Source: Silene conica
Lineage: Eukaryota > Streptophyta > Magnoliopsida > Caryophyllales > Caryophyllaceae
Direction of reading: 5' to 3'
Length of the DNA stretch: 64,000 nt
Assembly: GCA_029255685.2 (NCBI GenBank)
Contig: CM055311.2
Location: 5,256,269-5,320,268, forward strand
In this document: piece after piece, positions 12,093 through 24,457 of the stretch
How the letters are laid out: each line of letters begins with the position of its first letter
Numbering within the stretch: position 1 is the first letter of the stretch
The notes under the pieces: generated by a model
Told to the model about the DNA's origin: nothing
Database searches by the model: none
The model's input: the letters and a program-made list of their open reading frames with translations, nothing else
Translations under genes and position numbers: made by a program

Positions 12093-12206
12093 CTCCCTCG
12101 TCTCATTCATTTTTTGTTTACCATTCCATTTTAGGGTGTTGCATTTGTTTGGTTACCTTTACTAGAATTGTTTTTAATGGGTAAACAAATGACCGAACAA
12201 AGGGAG
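12093..12206. mobile_element. Short Stowaway-like MITE
   Basis: It begins CTCCCTCGTCTCATTC after TA and ends AACAAAGGGAG, the loose complement of the start. Inner arms 'ttttttgtttac' and 'gtaaacaaat' also pair. About 114 bp, downstream of the carrier gene. The right TA is not perfect, so the family call is tentative. Confidence 0.5.
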
Positions 12207-12848
12207 AATCAAAACCATTTTTGAAACCATCGTTGAATATTAGGACACATTATAGAGATGTTAGCATTTTACTATACATACTAGAGATAGAAGAATTGTC
12301 CTTTGATTCCGGAGAGACCGGCGATATGGGAATATTGCAGGCCTAGGGAGTCGATCGAAATGAACTATGTATGGTGTTAAAGTTGAATGAAAATTGTCGT
12401 GATACCTGTGGTTGATTCTTGGATGAAGTGATGGTAATTTATCAAATGAACACCAAAGTGATTCATCGCTACATGCCTACATCCTTGCTATCTCGTATTC
12501 TCATGTTGTTGGGACATGATATGTTGAGAACCACAATACGGCTGTGTCGGACGGCCATGTTGCTTTAGAGTGTTGTTAAATGTCCGAGTGGCTCTGATAT
12601 TTAAACGATTTGGAAAGTTTCATGGGGCACGGTGTCATAAGTAAAATTACGAAGAACCACAATAGTTCACCTCTCGATGACAAGTATTAATGTCTTGTAT
12701 TAAACTAGTGTTTATTACCCGTGAAATTCACGTGTTAATTTCATTTTTATATTTCAAAATTTGTGATTTATATATAACCTCGACTAATTTATTCCAATGT
12801 ATAGAGTATCTTATTTACCACTTATAAAACCGCTTTGTAATCTGTATT

Positions 12849-12914
12849 CACATTTTTTTCTTATAAATAGGCCAAAGTTACGAAATACTACAATGAACTT
12901 CATTTGTCCGCAAC
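12849..12914 (+). repeat. First copy of a roughly 62-bp direct repeat
   Basis: Runs from CACATTTTTTTC through 'ttataaataggccaaagtta' to 'catttgtccgcaac'. The second copy is at 13177-13239 and differs by a 3-base length change. Confidence 0.85.
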
Positions 12915-13176
12915 CTATTGGAAAATAAGTGATTGGGAATGATAATTTTGTATATATACAGATAAGTAGCAGTTCAAAAATTTCAGATTTGGGAAGAAGA
13001 AACAATAAAAAACTTCATTTCTATTCCTTCAAGCCTAGGACAAGAGTCGGTGCATTATCCTACAAGGGATTTCTTGTCACCCACGGCTATATAGGGTAGA
13101 AATACACTTTGGGGAAAACGATTATTGATACGTGATCATCCGTTTTATCAAAGTTCGATTTGTTAAAGTTGTCTCT

Positions 13177-13239
13177 CACATTTTTTTCTTATAAATAGGC
13201 CAAAGTTACGAAATACAATGAACTTCATTTGTCCGCAAC
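13177..13239 (+). repeat. Second copy of the roughly 62-bp direct repeat
   Basis: Nearly identical to 12849-12914. The two are separated by about 260 bp of unrelated sequence. Confidence 0.85.
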
Positions 13240-13798
13240 AAAATCCGACAAAAACCAGTAAAATCTCCTTGTTTCCAGACTCTCCACGGTGAAAACATGC
13301 ACCGTGAAAAAATGTCATGGCGAATTCTTGAGTGTAAGTGCGTCTTCCATTCCAAAATTTAGTTTCTCAAAAAAAATTATTGTATTATTTGCAGGGTCCA
13401 AAATTGCTAAAATACAAAAACATGTGTTGAAGCTGCTCCTAATTTAGCAGGAACCATGTTTTTGGAAGCACATCCATGGATTACACCAGCTCTTAGCTCT
13501 TCCCAATGCTCTATAAACCTAGCTCTATTTCAACAACTAGCAATTATGGACAGTATATATTCTCCTATACTACAGCATTCAACTACCCCAGCGTCATATT
13601 AAGTTTCAGCTTCAGTTTTAATCCTCGTCCGCTCATCGGCAATCTAATCTCGAGGTTTTGATCATACTTAATACCATGATCCAAGGCCACTACTCTCAGC
13701 TTCCCCGTGTCTCTCCATCTCGAATATCGATAATTTACAAATCAATCATGCTCATATATGTAACTATTAATCGGGATCAACTGATCAATCTAAAGGTT

Positions 13799-16700
13799 TT
13801 AGACTCGCGCAATGGGAGAGAACGGAGGATTGAGCACGTAGGTAGGTGTATGTCCTTCCGCTGGTTTTGCAACTTTCTTCTTTTCCTCCTCTGTGACAGC
13901 TTCTATCAACATTTTCATTTCATCCTCAACAAGAATCTTCACTGAGCTACATTGTAACAACTCCTTACTTTTCTCTCTATCAATCAAGCTCGAGGCTTCT
14001 GATGTGTGCAAGATTGCAACACACACAGCAAATGCTTGTAATTTAGATAGTTGTGCATGGAAATCAATTACATATTCGCCCCTTGAGGTGACTGTTATCG
14101 TCAATGCGGGCACATGATCTTTTCCTCCCTATCAAAGACAATACACATCGGATCAACTTCAAAGGCGAAAATTATGTATATTAACAATCGACAAACAAAT
14201 GTTACTCATCGTTTCTCATCCATTTGTTTACATTTTGTCTTTGAATCAGTTTATTATGCAGACATGAAAGTGCAATGGTGGTTCTTAGTCTTGGGTTTCC
14301 CATCAAGGACTTCATTCCCATGTGGGTGTTATTGAATTTGTCAAAATAAAACTAGGTTCATATTTAAAAACCAACTTCTTCGATAATTGTAAAAATTAAA
14401 ATAGATTAATGGCAAGAACAAAATTAATAGGGGTACCAATTAAGAACAAAGTAAAAAAGTTTTTAAATTAGGAGGCCGGTGAAAAATGATTTGGCACATT
14501 AAAATCTTTATATAAAGGTCCTCCATTGCACTTGCATATGCTCTAATGGGTTTATCAGTGTAACGATAGTGGCCTCGTAGGTGAGGTGATCACAAGGAGC
14601 ACAACATGAAAAAAAAACAAAGTATAAACAAATAATTGAGATGTACCACCAAAGAGGAATACATAAACAAATGGGCGAGATGGATGAAATATCATATGTT
14701 GATTTGTGGTGGTGCCAAGTTAAAAAAAATAAATGAAAAACTAGAAAAAACCATAGCAGGACTAGATAGTTTCAGAAGGCTTTGTCATAGAAACATATGT
14801 CCTTTATTGACGGATAAATGGACGAAGTGTATGGTATCACACCACAAACATGATATCGCGTACTCTCGGGGTCTTAAATGTGGATGCCATGCCTATGTTT
14901 ACTGATCTAACCCTAACTCATGTAACCAAATTAACCAAGTCATGTATCTCACAATACAACAACATCATCAGAGCCTTAGTCATGTATCTCACATTCTCAC
15001 CTACAAATTTGATTTCACTTTGTGAAACATTTGCAAGCAATAAAAGATTAAAGGATTCATAATAACTGAAATTTTCATATAAGAGGTAACATACCTGAAC
15101 ATAAAGCTTCAAAGGTAGACCTTTTTTCAAAAGGGAACTCTCTACTGAGCTATGGGTTTTAGGATTCCCAAAGACAATAAGTGGACATGCCATGTCCCAT
15201 CCACCACACTCACAACCTCCGCCCAACCTCCATCTATCGAGCAATGGTGAGGGTCCGTTACTTTCATCACTATTTGGTAAACTATGGTTCCCTAATGGTG
15301 CCACCACATTCAACTTCACTTTGTTATCATCATGCATACCTTTCCGCCCTTCATGAGTAACACATGAGTCCAAGTTATGTCTCTCTCCTCTCTTGTACTT
15401 CAAGCTTTCTCTTTTCTCAAGTGGGACTTGAACAACTACAGCTGCAATTTCAAGTCTTGGATGTAAATCAGCCGGGGACAACGGGTAAGGACTCGAGAAA
15501 TCTGTGCTAAGGCGGTCAACAGAACTTGTCATTGGAAGTCGAGGTTTCCCCAGACTAAACAAATCATCCAATTCAACATTCCCCTGTCTCAATATGTCAC
15601 TAGAAGGCGAAGCACCCGAAATTTTAGAAGAATCAAGAGAACTAATGTCTTCTTCAGACGTGGCACTTTTCCTTGCATGATCAATATCATACAACACAAA
15701 CTCTGTGATCATGGAGTCACTAAATGTTCCACCGCCGTCACATCTCAACTCTGAGCATAAGTAACATTTTACCTGACAAAAAAAGGAAGAAACTTATATG
15801 AGATTGTCTTACATGTTGCATACGAGACAGAACATTTAACTATGTAATACTCCATAGTAATGCATTAAGTTTGGATTGGTCTCTCATGTGACCATTTACC
15901 TGCATTTGTCCAACCATAGGAGAATCTTTGTTGCTATATTTTATTCCACACCCACTTGCATTACTTTTTTTTCTTCCCTGAACGCAGTGAAATGTATATA
16001 CCCAGTTAAGTGCATCTTCGGCCTTCCATGTTTTTGCAACAAACACATCTTCAGTTTGGGCCACTGAGAATTCAAAGTATGGGACCCCATGTTTCTGTTC
16101 CATCTTAAGATTGCCTTGGAGATGAGCTGGTAAGCATGGTTGGACAACCTGCGGCTCGTCTTTATTCAAATTTGGCACTGCACTAGAAAAGTCTTGCAAC
16201 AAGGATTTCCGAAGGGTGTTAACTCTCATATCTGTCAAGCCAGATGATTTGGCATTAGTTGGAGGATTTCGATGAGATTTAGACTTTGTGAGAGGATCAA
16301 ACATCTTTCTAATAGGGGTGAACCGTGATTTTGGGCTGCCTTTGGAGCTATTCCCTTCTGAATGAGTAGGGGAATGAGGCATTGCAAGCTTGGCAGATAG
16401 AGTCTTGTTCAAAGCCAGGGAATCTCTTCCTTTAAGGGAATTAGCACTGTTTGAAGGCCCGCTCACTTCTTGACATTTGAACTTTTGGTTTTCCATTGAG
16501 TCCCTTTCAGCATATACTTCACTAACACTTTGTCGCTCTCTAAAATCCACAGAGCATGGCTGCCTCGGAGGCTTACCAGACAACAGTTTGGACGATCTAT
16601 CTTCCAATTCCTCATCCGAGCCGCATATTGAATCGAGAATGCTGAAGGAGAAAGAGCTTTCACCTCCACGAGAAAACTCGATCTTTTTTCTTCCTCCGCG

Positions 16701-17015
16701 AGTTTCAGGTATAAACTTTCTTTCCCGGGAACTCTGATACACTGAACCACGTCTCAAATCTTCATTGTGATCCAATTCAACATCTCCGGATGGAAGGTTC
16801 TTACAAGAGACACTTCTGTAATTGCGAAACTTAAGCTCCGCAAAATGTTGTTCTTCTAACTTCAGAGGTTCACGATCATCCTTCTTAGAACTAGATTTTA
16901 CTTTCCTATTTCTATTTTCAACCTTTGGTAGATGTTGAAAAGCTGGAAGAACGGTTCTAGGACTTCGACCTACTTTGCAGAATTTATCAAACTCCAATTC
17001 CATATCTACACCCAT
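13799..17015 (-). CDS. DUF3527 domain protein
   Basis: Three coding exons on the minus strand with GT-AG borders: 17015-15900, 15772-15095 and 14128-13799. All junctions are in phase 0 and sum to 2124 nt (707 aa). The start MGVDMELEFDKFCKV is the conserved beginning I recall for this plant family. The first 300 residues are basic and serine-rich, likely disordered. From about residue 310 (GVPYFEFSV, then VFVAKTWK and VYTFHCVQGRKKS) the DUF3527 region begins. It continues through WRLGGGCECGGWDMACPL in exon 2 to GGKDHVPALTITV, SRGEYVIDFHAQLSKLQAF and VAILHTSEASSL in exon 3. The molecular function of the family is unknown. Arabidopsis AT4G11450 is the relative I recall, also next to a carrier gene. 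Confidence 0.9.
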
Positions 17016-18180
17016 TTACGAATCTAAGATTCTGAAACAACAATGCAACAAACAGAACAACCTGGAATGAGAAAAAAGTAGCCCAACATATGAAGAAATA
17101 AAGAAAGAAAAGATGGTACTGTATGAAAGAAGCAAAAAAAAGCATTGCATTCAGAATATTCCATCATCAGCATTTATGAAGTTGTAACTTATAGGATCTG
17201 CACATTACCCCGGTGCCTCAATCACTCCCACAAATTGCGTGGTAAGGTGGGGTCAGATGTACGCAAGCTTACCCAACCCAACCCAACCCAGTAATATTAT
17301 TGTTTGAATTGCTATAGAAACAAACATTGCATGACCCACAGGCTGCCATCTATAGCAAGACAAGAAAAGAGGGGAGGGGCGTATTGGAAAACACAAAGAG
17401 ATTGTTTTGGAATGACTAATGAGCAATAATATGAAGCCTGTATGAGGGAGGCAACAACAATGATAATAATCAGCAAAAGATGTAAGATCCTGAATAACAT
17501 GTTTCTTCTGAGATTCAAGTACCATTGTGTAGTCCATTTGCAGAACAACAAAGCCAGTTTCCATCAGTTCGCACAAACTTGGAAACAATTGAAAATCCAA
17601 GTACACACAGCCTCAGTTTAGTGTTTGAAATTTGAAATAACCAAAACAAGACAAGATCATAAGCTGATAAAAAAACCATGAGCTAATAAAAGAGGTAAAA
17701 AGAGGAATAAAAAAGCATGATTACCTTTAATATGAATTGCATTCCAATCCAAGGTAGAATGATTGAATAATAGAATAGCCAGAGTCCCACTTAAGATGAT
17801 TAGATCTCATTTACAATTACAGTAGTGAAGCCAAGGGAAGACCCTTCTTAACTAATCACTCTAATTATTCACAACAACAAACATACTTATATGAAAAAGC
17901 AACCCAATATTGGCCACACTTTGGGTCGGTCTTCTGTAAAACGGTTTTACAATATTATTAGTAATATTTCAACAGACAATGAAGAATGAAATGGTGATTA
18001 TGTAGAGAGAGAAGTGGAAGGTGGTAAAGACAGAGAAGTAGCATGCCTTGTAATCAGGAAGAGAGAGAAGGAGAGATGTGATGTGATGTGATATGAAAAA
18101 GGTAAGTAAAGAGAGTGAGAGAGAGAGAGACAGTGAGGAGCAGTGGGTTCACTCACAGTTGATTGTTGTCCGTTAAAGTA
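17016..18180. other. 5' region of the DUF3527 gene
   Basis: Non-coding. It contains a SINE-like block (17215-17295) followed by AACCC repeats, and a GA-rich run (18111-18132) that may lie in the 5' UTR or promoter of the minus-strand gene. A 5' UTR intron is likely but I cannot place it. ORFs on either strand here have no recognisable content. Confidence 0.45.
17215..17295 (+). repeat. SINE-like fragment with AACCC repeats
   Basis: 'ccccggtgcctcaatcactc' leads into the shared 'aattgcg-ggtaagg' and 'gtcagatgtacgca' blocks also seen at 8373-8413. Then come several AACCC units. Confidence 0.4.
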
Positions 18181-18203
18181 ATTTATTCATATAATTCATG
18201 TGC

Positions 18204-18300
18204 CCTTCTTTCTTTCTTTCTTTCTTTCTTCTTTCTTCTTTCTTCTTTCTTCTCTCTTCTCTCTTCTCTCTCAACTCATCATACTTCTCCTCCTCCAACT
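18204..18300 (+). repeat. CTTT/CTTCTTT-rich simple repeat
   Basis: A pyrimidine tract of CTTT, then CTTCTTT and CTCTT units, about 95 bp, upstream of the DUF3527 gene. Confidence 0.95.
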
Positions 18301-19512
18301 ATTTACCTAGTATACTGTAGTATACTGTTGTGTGTGTTTTTTTTGGCACTTTGTTTTCGTTTTTTAAATTATTTTATTTTAAAATATTTTATTTAGGGCA
18401 ACTCCATCTTCCAAGATTTCAAAGATGCCATTTTTATTATATTATTATACAGTATTATTATTTTATACGCCCAGACAGACAGACAGAAAGACTCAGAGTG
18501 TTAAAAGACAATCTTACCCTCACAACTCAACCCTCCTTTAGATTGGATCACAAGGGCAGTAGAAGCAATAACAGACCTGCACTAATGTATTTAATTTTAC
18601 GCAAAAACTCATTTGCACCGCAATATACGTCAGAAGAAGCTTGCTTCTGACGGGTTAAATAAAAGTCACTTCATTTGAGAAAATAAAGACAAATCATCTA
18701 TAATTCTCAATACATAGGCGTTGTAAACTTGTGACGGATATACCCGTCACAAAAGAGACCTATTGTTAATTTTAAATTAATGACCTCACTCCACTGTGAC
18801 TGCCACAGTTCATTAACCTATGCTTTTTGGGGAATATAAAACCCAATTCATGTCATTAATGTCACTCATTTTTTCATGGGAAGGAAACTGCAGATCATTG
18901 CTTTTAAGTCACGTCTATCATCTCCTTAATCTCCCTTTTTATAGATCAAACCTATTTTGGAGGGTGTTTCAGTGCTTGTCCAACCAAGATACCTCCGTCC
19001 CCAGGGGCGAATTTAGGAAGGGGCCGGGACGACACATGTCCACCGTTTATTATTTATACACTCCGTTTATAAATAATTTAGATATTAGTTGTCCAATAAC
19101 TCAATTACATCGGCATTGCAAGGGGTATTGTAAAAAGGCCCTTTAAATGGCAAACACTGCTTAAATATTAATAATGATTTAGGAGGCGGAAAGCTACGGT
19201 CTGTACTTGGTTGAAGGCCAACTCGGTATTATTTTTGGTTCCGAGTCTTTGAGATGTCTGCACTCTGCCGCGTTGCTTTTTGAAGATATCAGTGGATGTC
19301 GAGAGGTTAGTTGTGAGCACAAAATCAATCAAAAACTGACCACTTTGTAAGAGAACGCATTGACAGAAAGGTCCCTCGACGATATAAGCACTAATCAGCA
19401 CCATAATGATAATCTTAACATAATACACCCCTATTACTATGAACATGTGTTGCAACAAACTAAAAGACTCCATACATAAGTCAGAGGGGAAACAAGCCGC
19501 TGCGAATGTGAT
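18301..19512. other. Spacer between the DUF3527 gene and the 3' end of the BAH gene
   Basis: Mostly AT-rich with short simple repeats such as CAGA units near 18475. A small dyad lies near 18627-18652 and a GACGG-ATA-CCGTC dyad near 18733. The C-terminal part expected for the BAH gene is not found here. Confidence 0.5.
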
Positions 19513-22500
19513 TTACACTGCTTCTGGTTGTAACAAGATACCTTCACAGTCTCTTTCAGACAGATTTCTGATTTTCTTCGTCCCCAAATCATAAAACTTC
19601 TCAACAATAAAACCGGGTTGTTGTTTGCGGTCAGGCAATGCCCGGCCAAGAGGAACCAGATGTATTATGCACCTGTGCATCACAGTTGAAGCGTCAAGAT
19701 CATCAACATAACTGCTGCAAAAAAGCTCCCGCGCATCATGTGATTCCCAGGTCCCTCCTTCCCTTTTCTCGGCCTCCTCAGGCCTGTAAAATCGTTGCCC
19801 ACAAACCTGCAAGCTTCCGCCTTCAGCCTGGAAGATGTCCTGTTATGATCCAAAAAGTCTAAATCCTGAATCCACTGAAGTATAGCTAGCAAAAGCTGAA
19901 CCAAGCCAACAACCTGAACCTCAACTGATTGACCCCAAAATATTTGAACAAATAACCAATGCAACCGGATTTTTCCCAACTGCGACCACAAAAACTAATT
20001 CGACCAGATCCGTGACTTAATAGACTGAACACGAAAGATGACACAACAAAGAAATGGCTAAATATTCATTTAACAACAATATAAGAGGCCTTAAAATAGC
20101 TAAATCTGGAATTATTTTTCTAAATTTCACATCACATGATGAAATAGACTCGATCTCATTATAACTCAGTTCGTCATAAATAGACTCAAACCGACCCGAT
20201 TGACAATTTTAATTCAAAGTAAGCAAAAGTGACGATTACTGAAGTTGCATATGCCCATGAGATAATTTGTAAGCATAAGCAACAACTTACTGATATCGGA
20301 AACTACTGATAAGTGCGATAACGGTAATATCTTCCACAAAATAGCAGGAAAAAACTGCAGTGGGGTTGAATCTTGCATGCATAAACATACCAGAAACCCA
20401 AACATGAATGGTAGAGTGGAACTGTTCGACACAAGCTGAAGCTGGTGAATTTTACAGTTGTATCCTTTATCCCTGAAGTAATGGGTTTAACTATGACGAA
20501 TATGTGATCCTTCCTGTCTAATTTACCTTGAACTCCACCCGCACTTCAATTTATGGTAGCAAAACAGAGAATTTTGAACTTCTTCCTCTCTTAACAAGAG
20601 TCCGTTCACAACTATTCGGATTGCAGACACTGTGGCAAAGATCAAAAGCGGAGTAACAAGTTGAAAAACTAGTGATTGAAGAAGCTATTGAGATATCGCA
20701 TAGTTATCTTGCTATGTTGTCCTATAAATCTACTAGGTCAGTAGAGTGTAGATGACGTTATTCTGTTTAATTCAAGCAAATATAGGCATAACACAAAGCG
20801 CACAAGGAGATTCAAATTACTTTTACAGCATATAAGAAACTAGAAGTGGTGAGTAGATTTTTTTTCCACAAAATAGCGTTGTCTGACAAGACGAAAATAG
20901 AGAGTATTATGGTTAGGATAGACACCAACATTTCCTTATATGCTTTAAACCACATTCCCAATAAAAATATCAGTAGACACCATAAACAAGATAATTTTCA
21001 TAGAAAACTACATATGAAAAACTGACCATCATACCTAAAAATAATTAGAGAATTGTACTTACTTTGATGATGGCAACAGAAGGCTTCACTATTCCTTCCT
21101 CTGGGGCCACAAGAACAGTATCTTCCTGTATATGAAATTTACAAGCTTATAAGTTATAACACAATTGGAGGTTTACACACATTAAAGTATGAAACACATT
21201 CAAGTAATAGTTATATTGAGTTTGCAACTATAACAACATTATTTGGGTGGCGCAGGTACAAGCTCTCAGTCAGTCAGTTTCTGGCCCATGCCAAAGTAAG
21301 AGAGAGCCCATGTAGAAACAGTACCACCATGTTCCCAAATTATCCAGAAGTAAAACTGTCTCAATGTGGATCAAATAACTGCCAGTATGCCACTTTGCAG
21401 TATAACTTCATTTACAATATGATACAAGCAGTGCTGCTAACAATGTTGTTAGAATGATCCCACTATGTATCAGTGAAATGCCTCGCATCAAACTGGAAAA
21501 ATTAGATCAAAGGATCGTCACATAACTTGTGTAAAACATATAGCAAAATATTATATTCAAATTTTATTTCACTAATAAATCATTTTTATTTATCCGGAAA
21601 ATGTTACTAATTCAATAGGTGCCTCAGTTAGATGTGCGCCGATAAAATATAGTGATTTGGTTGTAGGATCATAAAAATTGCATGATGATCCTAAAAGCTA
21701 TTAGTAAGACCTAAAAACATTAAAATTTACAACCAACCGAGATTGATTGTGATTTCTTGAATAGTTAGATTGTAAGATTCAACGATGCTATCAAAATTAC
21801 AACATTCAAGTTCCACGGAGTAGATTTATACACACAGGCGCGTGCACACACACACACACAATATGTCAAACAGCCCGGTCCAAACCCGGACCGGACCAAG
21901 TTAACCCGAAGACCGGATAAGAGGAAAACTCAAAACCCGATAAGAGGGCCTATTGTCCTCCTGCTCACAACCGGACATAACCGGAACAGCCAGTCCAAAC
22001 CCCAACCCCGACCCCGACCACTAGAAAGGCCTGAGACAAACATGCACCAAAAAAATGCTTCAAATTATGCTACCAAAATTTCAAATTCCCAACATCAAAC
22101 GGAAACACAAAATTACAAACAAATTTCCCAGCTTATGTTATCATCACCAAATTTAAATAGGATAGGAAGTCACCATTAAAATCAAAACAACACTTTTGTA
22201 AGAGAATTAAGAAATTGAAGCACCTCTTTCTTCAAACTGCAAAGAATGTTAGATAATGGAATGTGAATGGTCAATTGTTTATGGAGAATTGGAGATGCAT
22301 AGTTGTGTAGAAGTTTAATTGGATGTTCTCCAATTCTCATGGACGACAATAAAGATGTGCAAGGAGATGACAACAGCAAGGAAAACATCAAGGTGGCTGT
22401 ACAAGAGGGCTGATAAAAGGCAGCAAAGATGGGAGATGAGAGGATAAATATGAGGGGAGAGCTTTAAGATCTAGTGAATGGTGATGACGGCTAAGGATGA

Positions 22501-23569
22501 GAAACTATATTCTATTTTACCTTGCTCTTATAGGCCAAGGAACATCACGCGAAATAGGGTGTCTGGCCCAGACAGGGGGTCTTCCAGGCTTGGACAGTTT
22601 CAGAACAGACACTGGATGATTCAGAAACTAGGACCCTGAGACACTCGTGCTATATATGACGTAAAGGTTGCCGGAAGTAATCATGCAAGTATAAATATTA
22701 GGGAAACTACAAGAAGAGAGGCTTGGGCTAAAGGGAGAAAAACAGAAACAATACAGAAAATCATAATTAGTCCAATTTGCAATATCATTTCTCTAGCCTC
22801 TCACACAACTGCTTCAGGCTAATATCCTCCATATACTTGAAATCATCCTTTGACATAAAAATGAGAATAGAGTTCGTTCCCAAACCTGAATATAAAAAGG
22901 CGATGTATGTAAACAACTGCCAACTCGACCATCACAAATTCACAATGGAACTTGAGGATCACCATACATGAAAATTGATCAAGCTCAATAAATAAGACAA
23001 ATGGAAGAAAAAATTGCAAGAAAACCCAACTCACATGTTCAAAGATCCCAACATTATAACTACAAACAGCGACTAAGTAAACAGAAACAATTCAGGAAGA
23101 AAAAAAACGAAGAAGTTGAGAAACATACAAGGTGAAAGACCATGCCATCAAATTGAAAAGAGGTAAAGTGATTCCTTTTCTCGCCGCCATCATCGGAAAC
23201 CCTAACAACATCCCCGATTGGTTCCGCCCCATTTTCGGATTCCTCTTCTTCATCTTCGTTGTTGTCATCATCTTCTTCTTCTTCTTCTTCTTCTTCTTCA
23301 TTGTCTGATTTGTCTTCAACATTAGTATCGCTGCAGATTGAAGATTGACGATGATTTAGATCATCAATTTCATGAAGAAATTTCATCTTTTTGTTAGGGT
23401 TATCCTGATCTAAAGGGGTAGAAGTAGTTGTAGAGGTTGAATCATCGTTATGGCGCATAATTTTGTCAGAAACCCTAATTCCCACCATTGTTTCTCTAAC
23501 AACAGTAGTTTTCCGATCATCCCGAGCAAAAACGCCCATCACAACTAAACCTACTTCCTTCCAATTCAC
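19513..23569 (-). CDS. BAH-domain protein (AIPP3/BDT1-like), probably 3'-truncated
   Basis: Minus-strand exons 23569-23129 (147 codons), 21125-21063 (21 codons) and one starting at 19839, all with GT-AG borders. The N-terminus is acidic with a glutamate run encoded by a TTC-type microsatellite. It is followed by EPIGDVVRVSDDGG, then NHFTSFQFDGMVFHL. The BAH domain continues over exon 2 (EDTVLVAPEEGIVKPSVAIIK) into exon 3 (DIFQAEGGSLQVCGQRFYRPEEAEKREGG in two blocks, then DARELFCSS, MHRCIIHLVPLG and PGFIVEKFYD). BAH domains of this plant family read histone marks in complexes acting on transcription and RNA processing. Exon 3 either stops at 19513 (about 276 aa in all) or splices at 19542 to an exon I cannot find. 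The C-terminal TFIIS-like region I recall in relatives is absent, so this may be a shortened copy or a decaying gene. Confidence 0.7.
21845..21860 (+). repeat. (CA)n microsatellite
   Basis: Eight CA units inside the first intron of the BAH gene. They are followed by about 140 bp rich in CCGGAC/CCGGTC words (21880-22020), which may be a transposon end but has no clear boundary. Confidence 0.9.
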
Positions 23570-23639
23570 TGATGAATAACTGATGATGATTATGGACTAC
23601 TTCTCGTACACTTAATTCGCTCCCAATTACACGTCCTTA

Positions 23640-24039
23640 GACCATCCCCAAGCAAAGTCATGAGATAGGTCATGACCTTATTTGGTCATGATTAATGGGT
23701 AATTAAGAGAATTAATTGGTGATCAAATTCACTAATTTGTGACCTTATGACCAACCAAGGTCAATTTGTGACCTTTGGGAAATAATCATGACCATATTCA
23801 TTGTGACCACTTATGTGGCCACTTGTAATTGGTTGAAAAATAAAAAAACAATAAAAACATTAATTAATGGTTGAATATTCAATGATTGAGAAGGATGTAA
23901 AGTGAAAAATGATTGGGTTGATGACCTAGGTCGTGACCTTTTGCTTGGGAGGGTGAAGGTAGGTCGAGATAATTAAGATGTGATTAACAGTAAAACCGGG
24001 TCGTGACCTAGTTAGCGTGACCACTGCTTGGGGATGGTC
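23640..24039. mobile_element. Tourist-like MITE, 400 bp
   Basis: Perfect terminal inverted repeats GACCATCCCCAAGCA, with a TTA duplication on both sides (23637-23639 and 24040-24042). There is no coding sequence. The interior repeats 'ggtcatgacc' type dyads. It sits immediately upstream of the BAH gene start and next to the hAT insertion. Confidence 0.85.
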
Positions 24040-24323
24040 TTATACCTAGGGATGGCCATGGTAGGGTCTGGGTAGGGTCCGACAAGACCCGACCCGACTC
24101 GCAGTAAAAAATCTTAGGCCATGTTCTTTCTGGCTTATTTTCAGCTCGTTTCAGTTCAGCTCAGCTCTATTCAGTTCAGTTCAGTTCAGCTCAGTTCAGT
24201 TCAGCTCAGCTCTATCCAGTTCAGTTCAGTTCAGTTCAGCTCAGCTCTATTCAGTTCAGTTCAGCTCAGCTTCATTTAATTCATTTCATTTCAGTTCAGC
24301 TCGACTTTATTAAGTACATCCCA

Positions 24324-24324
<1 letters not shown>

Positions 24325-24393
<69 letters not shown>
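24325..24393. repeat. (TTA)n microsatellite in the Harbinger subterminal region
   Basis: About 23 TTA units, extended by further ATATTT units to about 24450. Confidence 0.95.
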
Positions 24394-24397
<4 letters not shown>

Positions 24398-24457
24398 TTA
24401 TTATTATTATATTTATTATTATATTTATTTATTTATTATTCTATTTGTTATTAATAA

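Larger units (their letters stand above)
11865..13798. other. Spacer between the convergent carrier and DUF3527 genes
   Basis: It holds the 3' ends of the two convergent genes, the MITE at 12093-12206 and a 62-66-bp sequence present twice (12849-12914 and 13177-13239). No protein-coding region or RNA gene is recognised. The small open frames have no recognisable features. Confidence 0.6.

Noticed and set aside
16477-16737. Plus-strand open frame opposite DUF3527 exon 1
   Set aside because: Antisense shadow of a well-supported coding exon.
19168-19473. Minus-strand ORF considered as the missing last exon of the BAH gene
   Set aside because: Its sequence does not resemble the continuation of the family and no convincing in-frame acceptor was found; left unassigned.
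23092-23322. Second open frame over the acidic microsatellite of the BAH gene
   Set aside because: Alternative-frame reading of the TTC-type repeat; the overlapping frame continues into the BAH exon 2.
24141-24303. Regular short repeats considered as a CRISPR array or centromeric satellite
   Set aside because: Units are 5 bp without spacers and lie inside Harbinger termini; a plant nuclear context excludes CRISPR.
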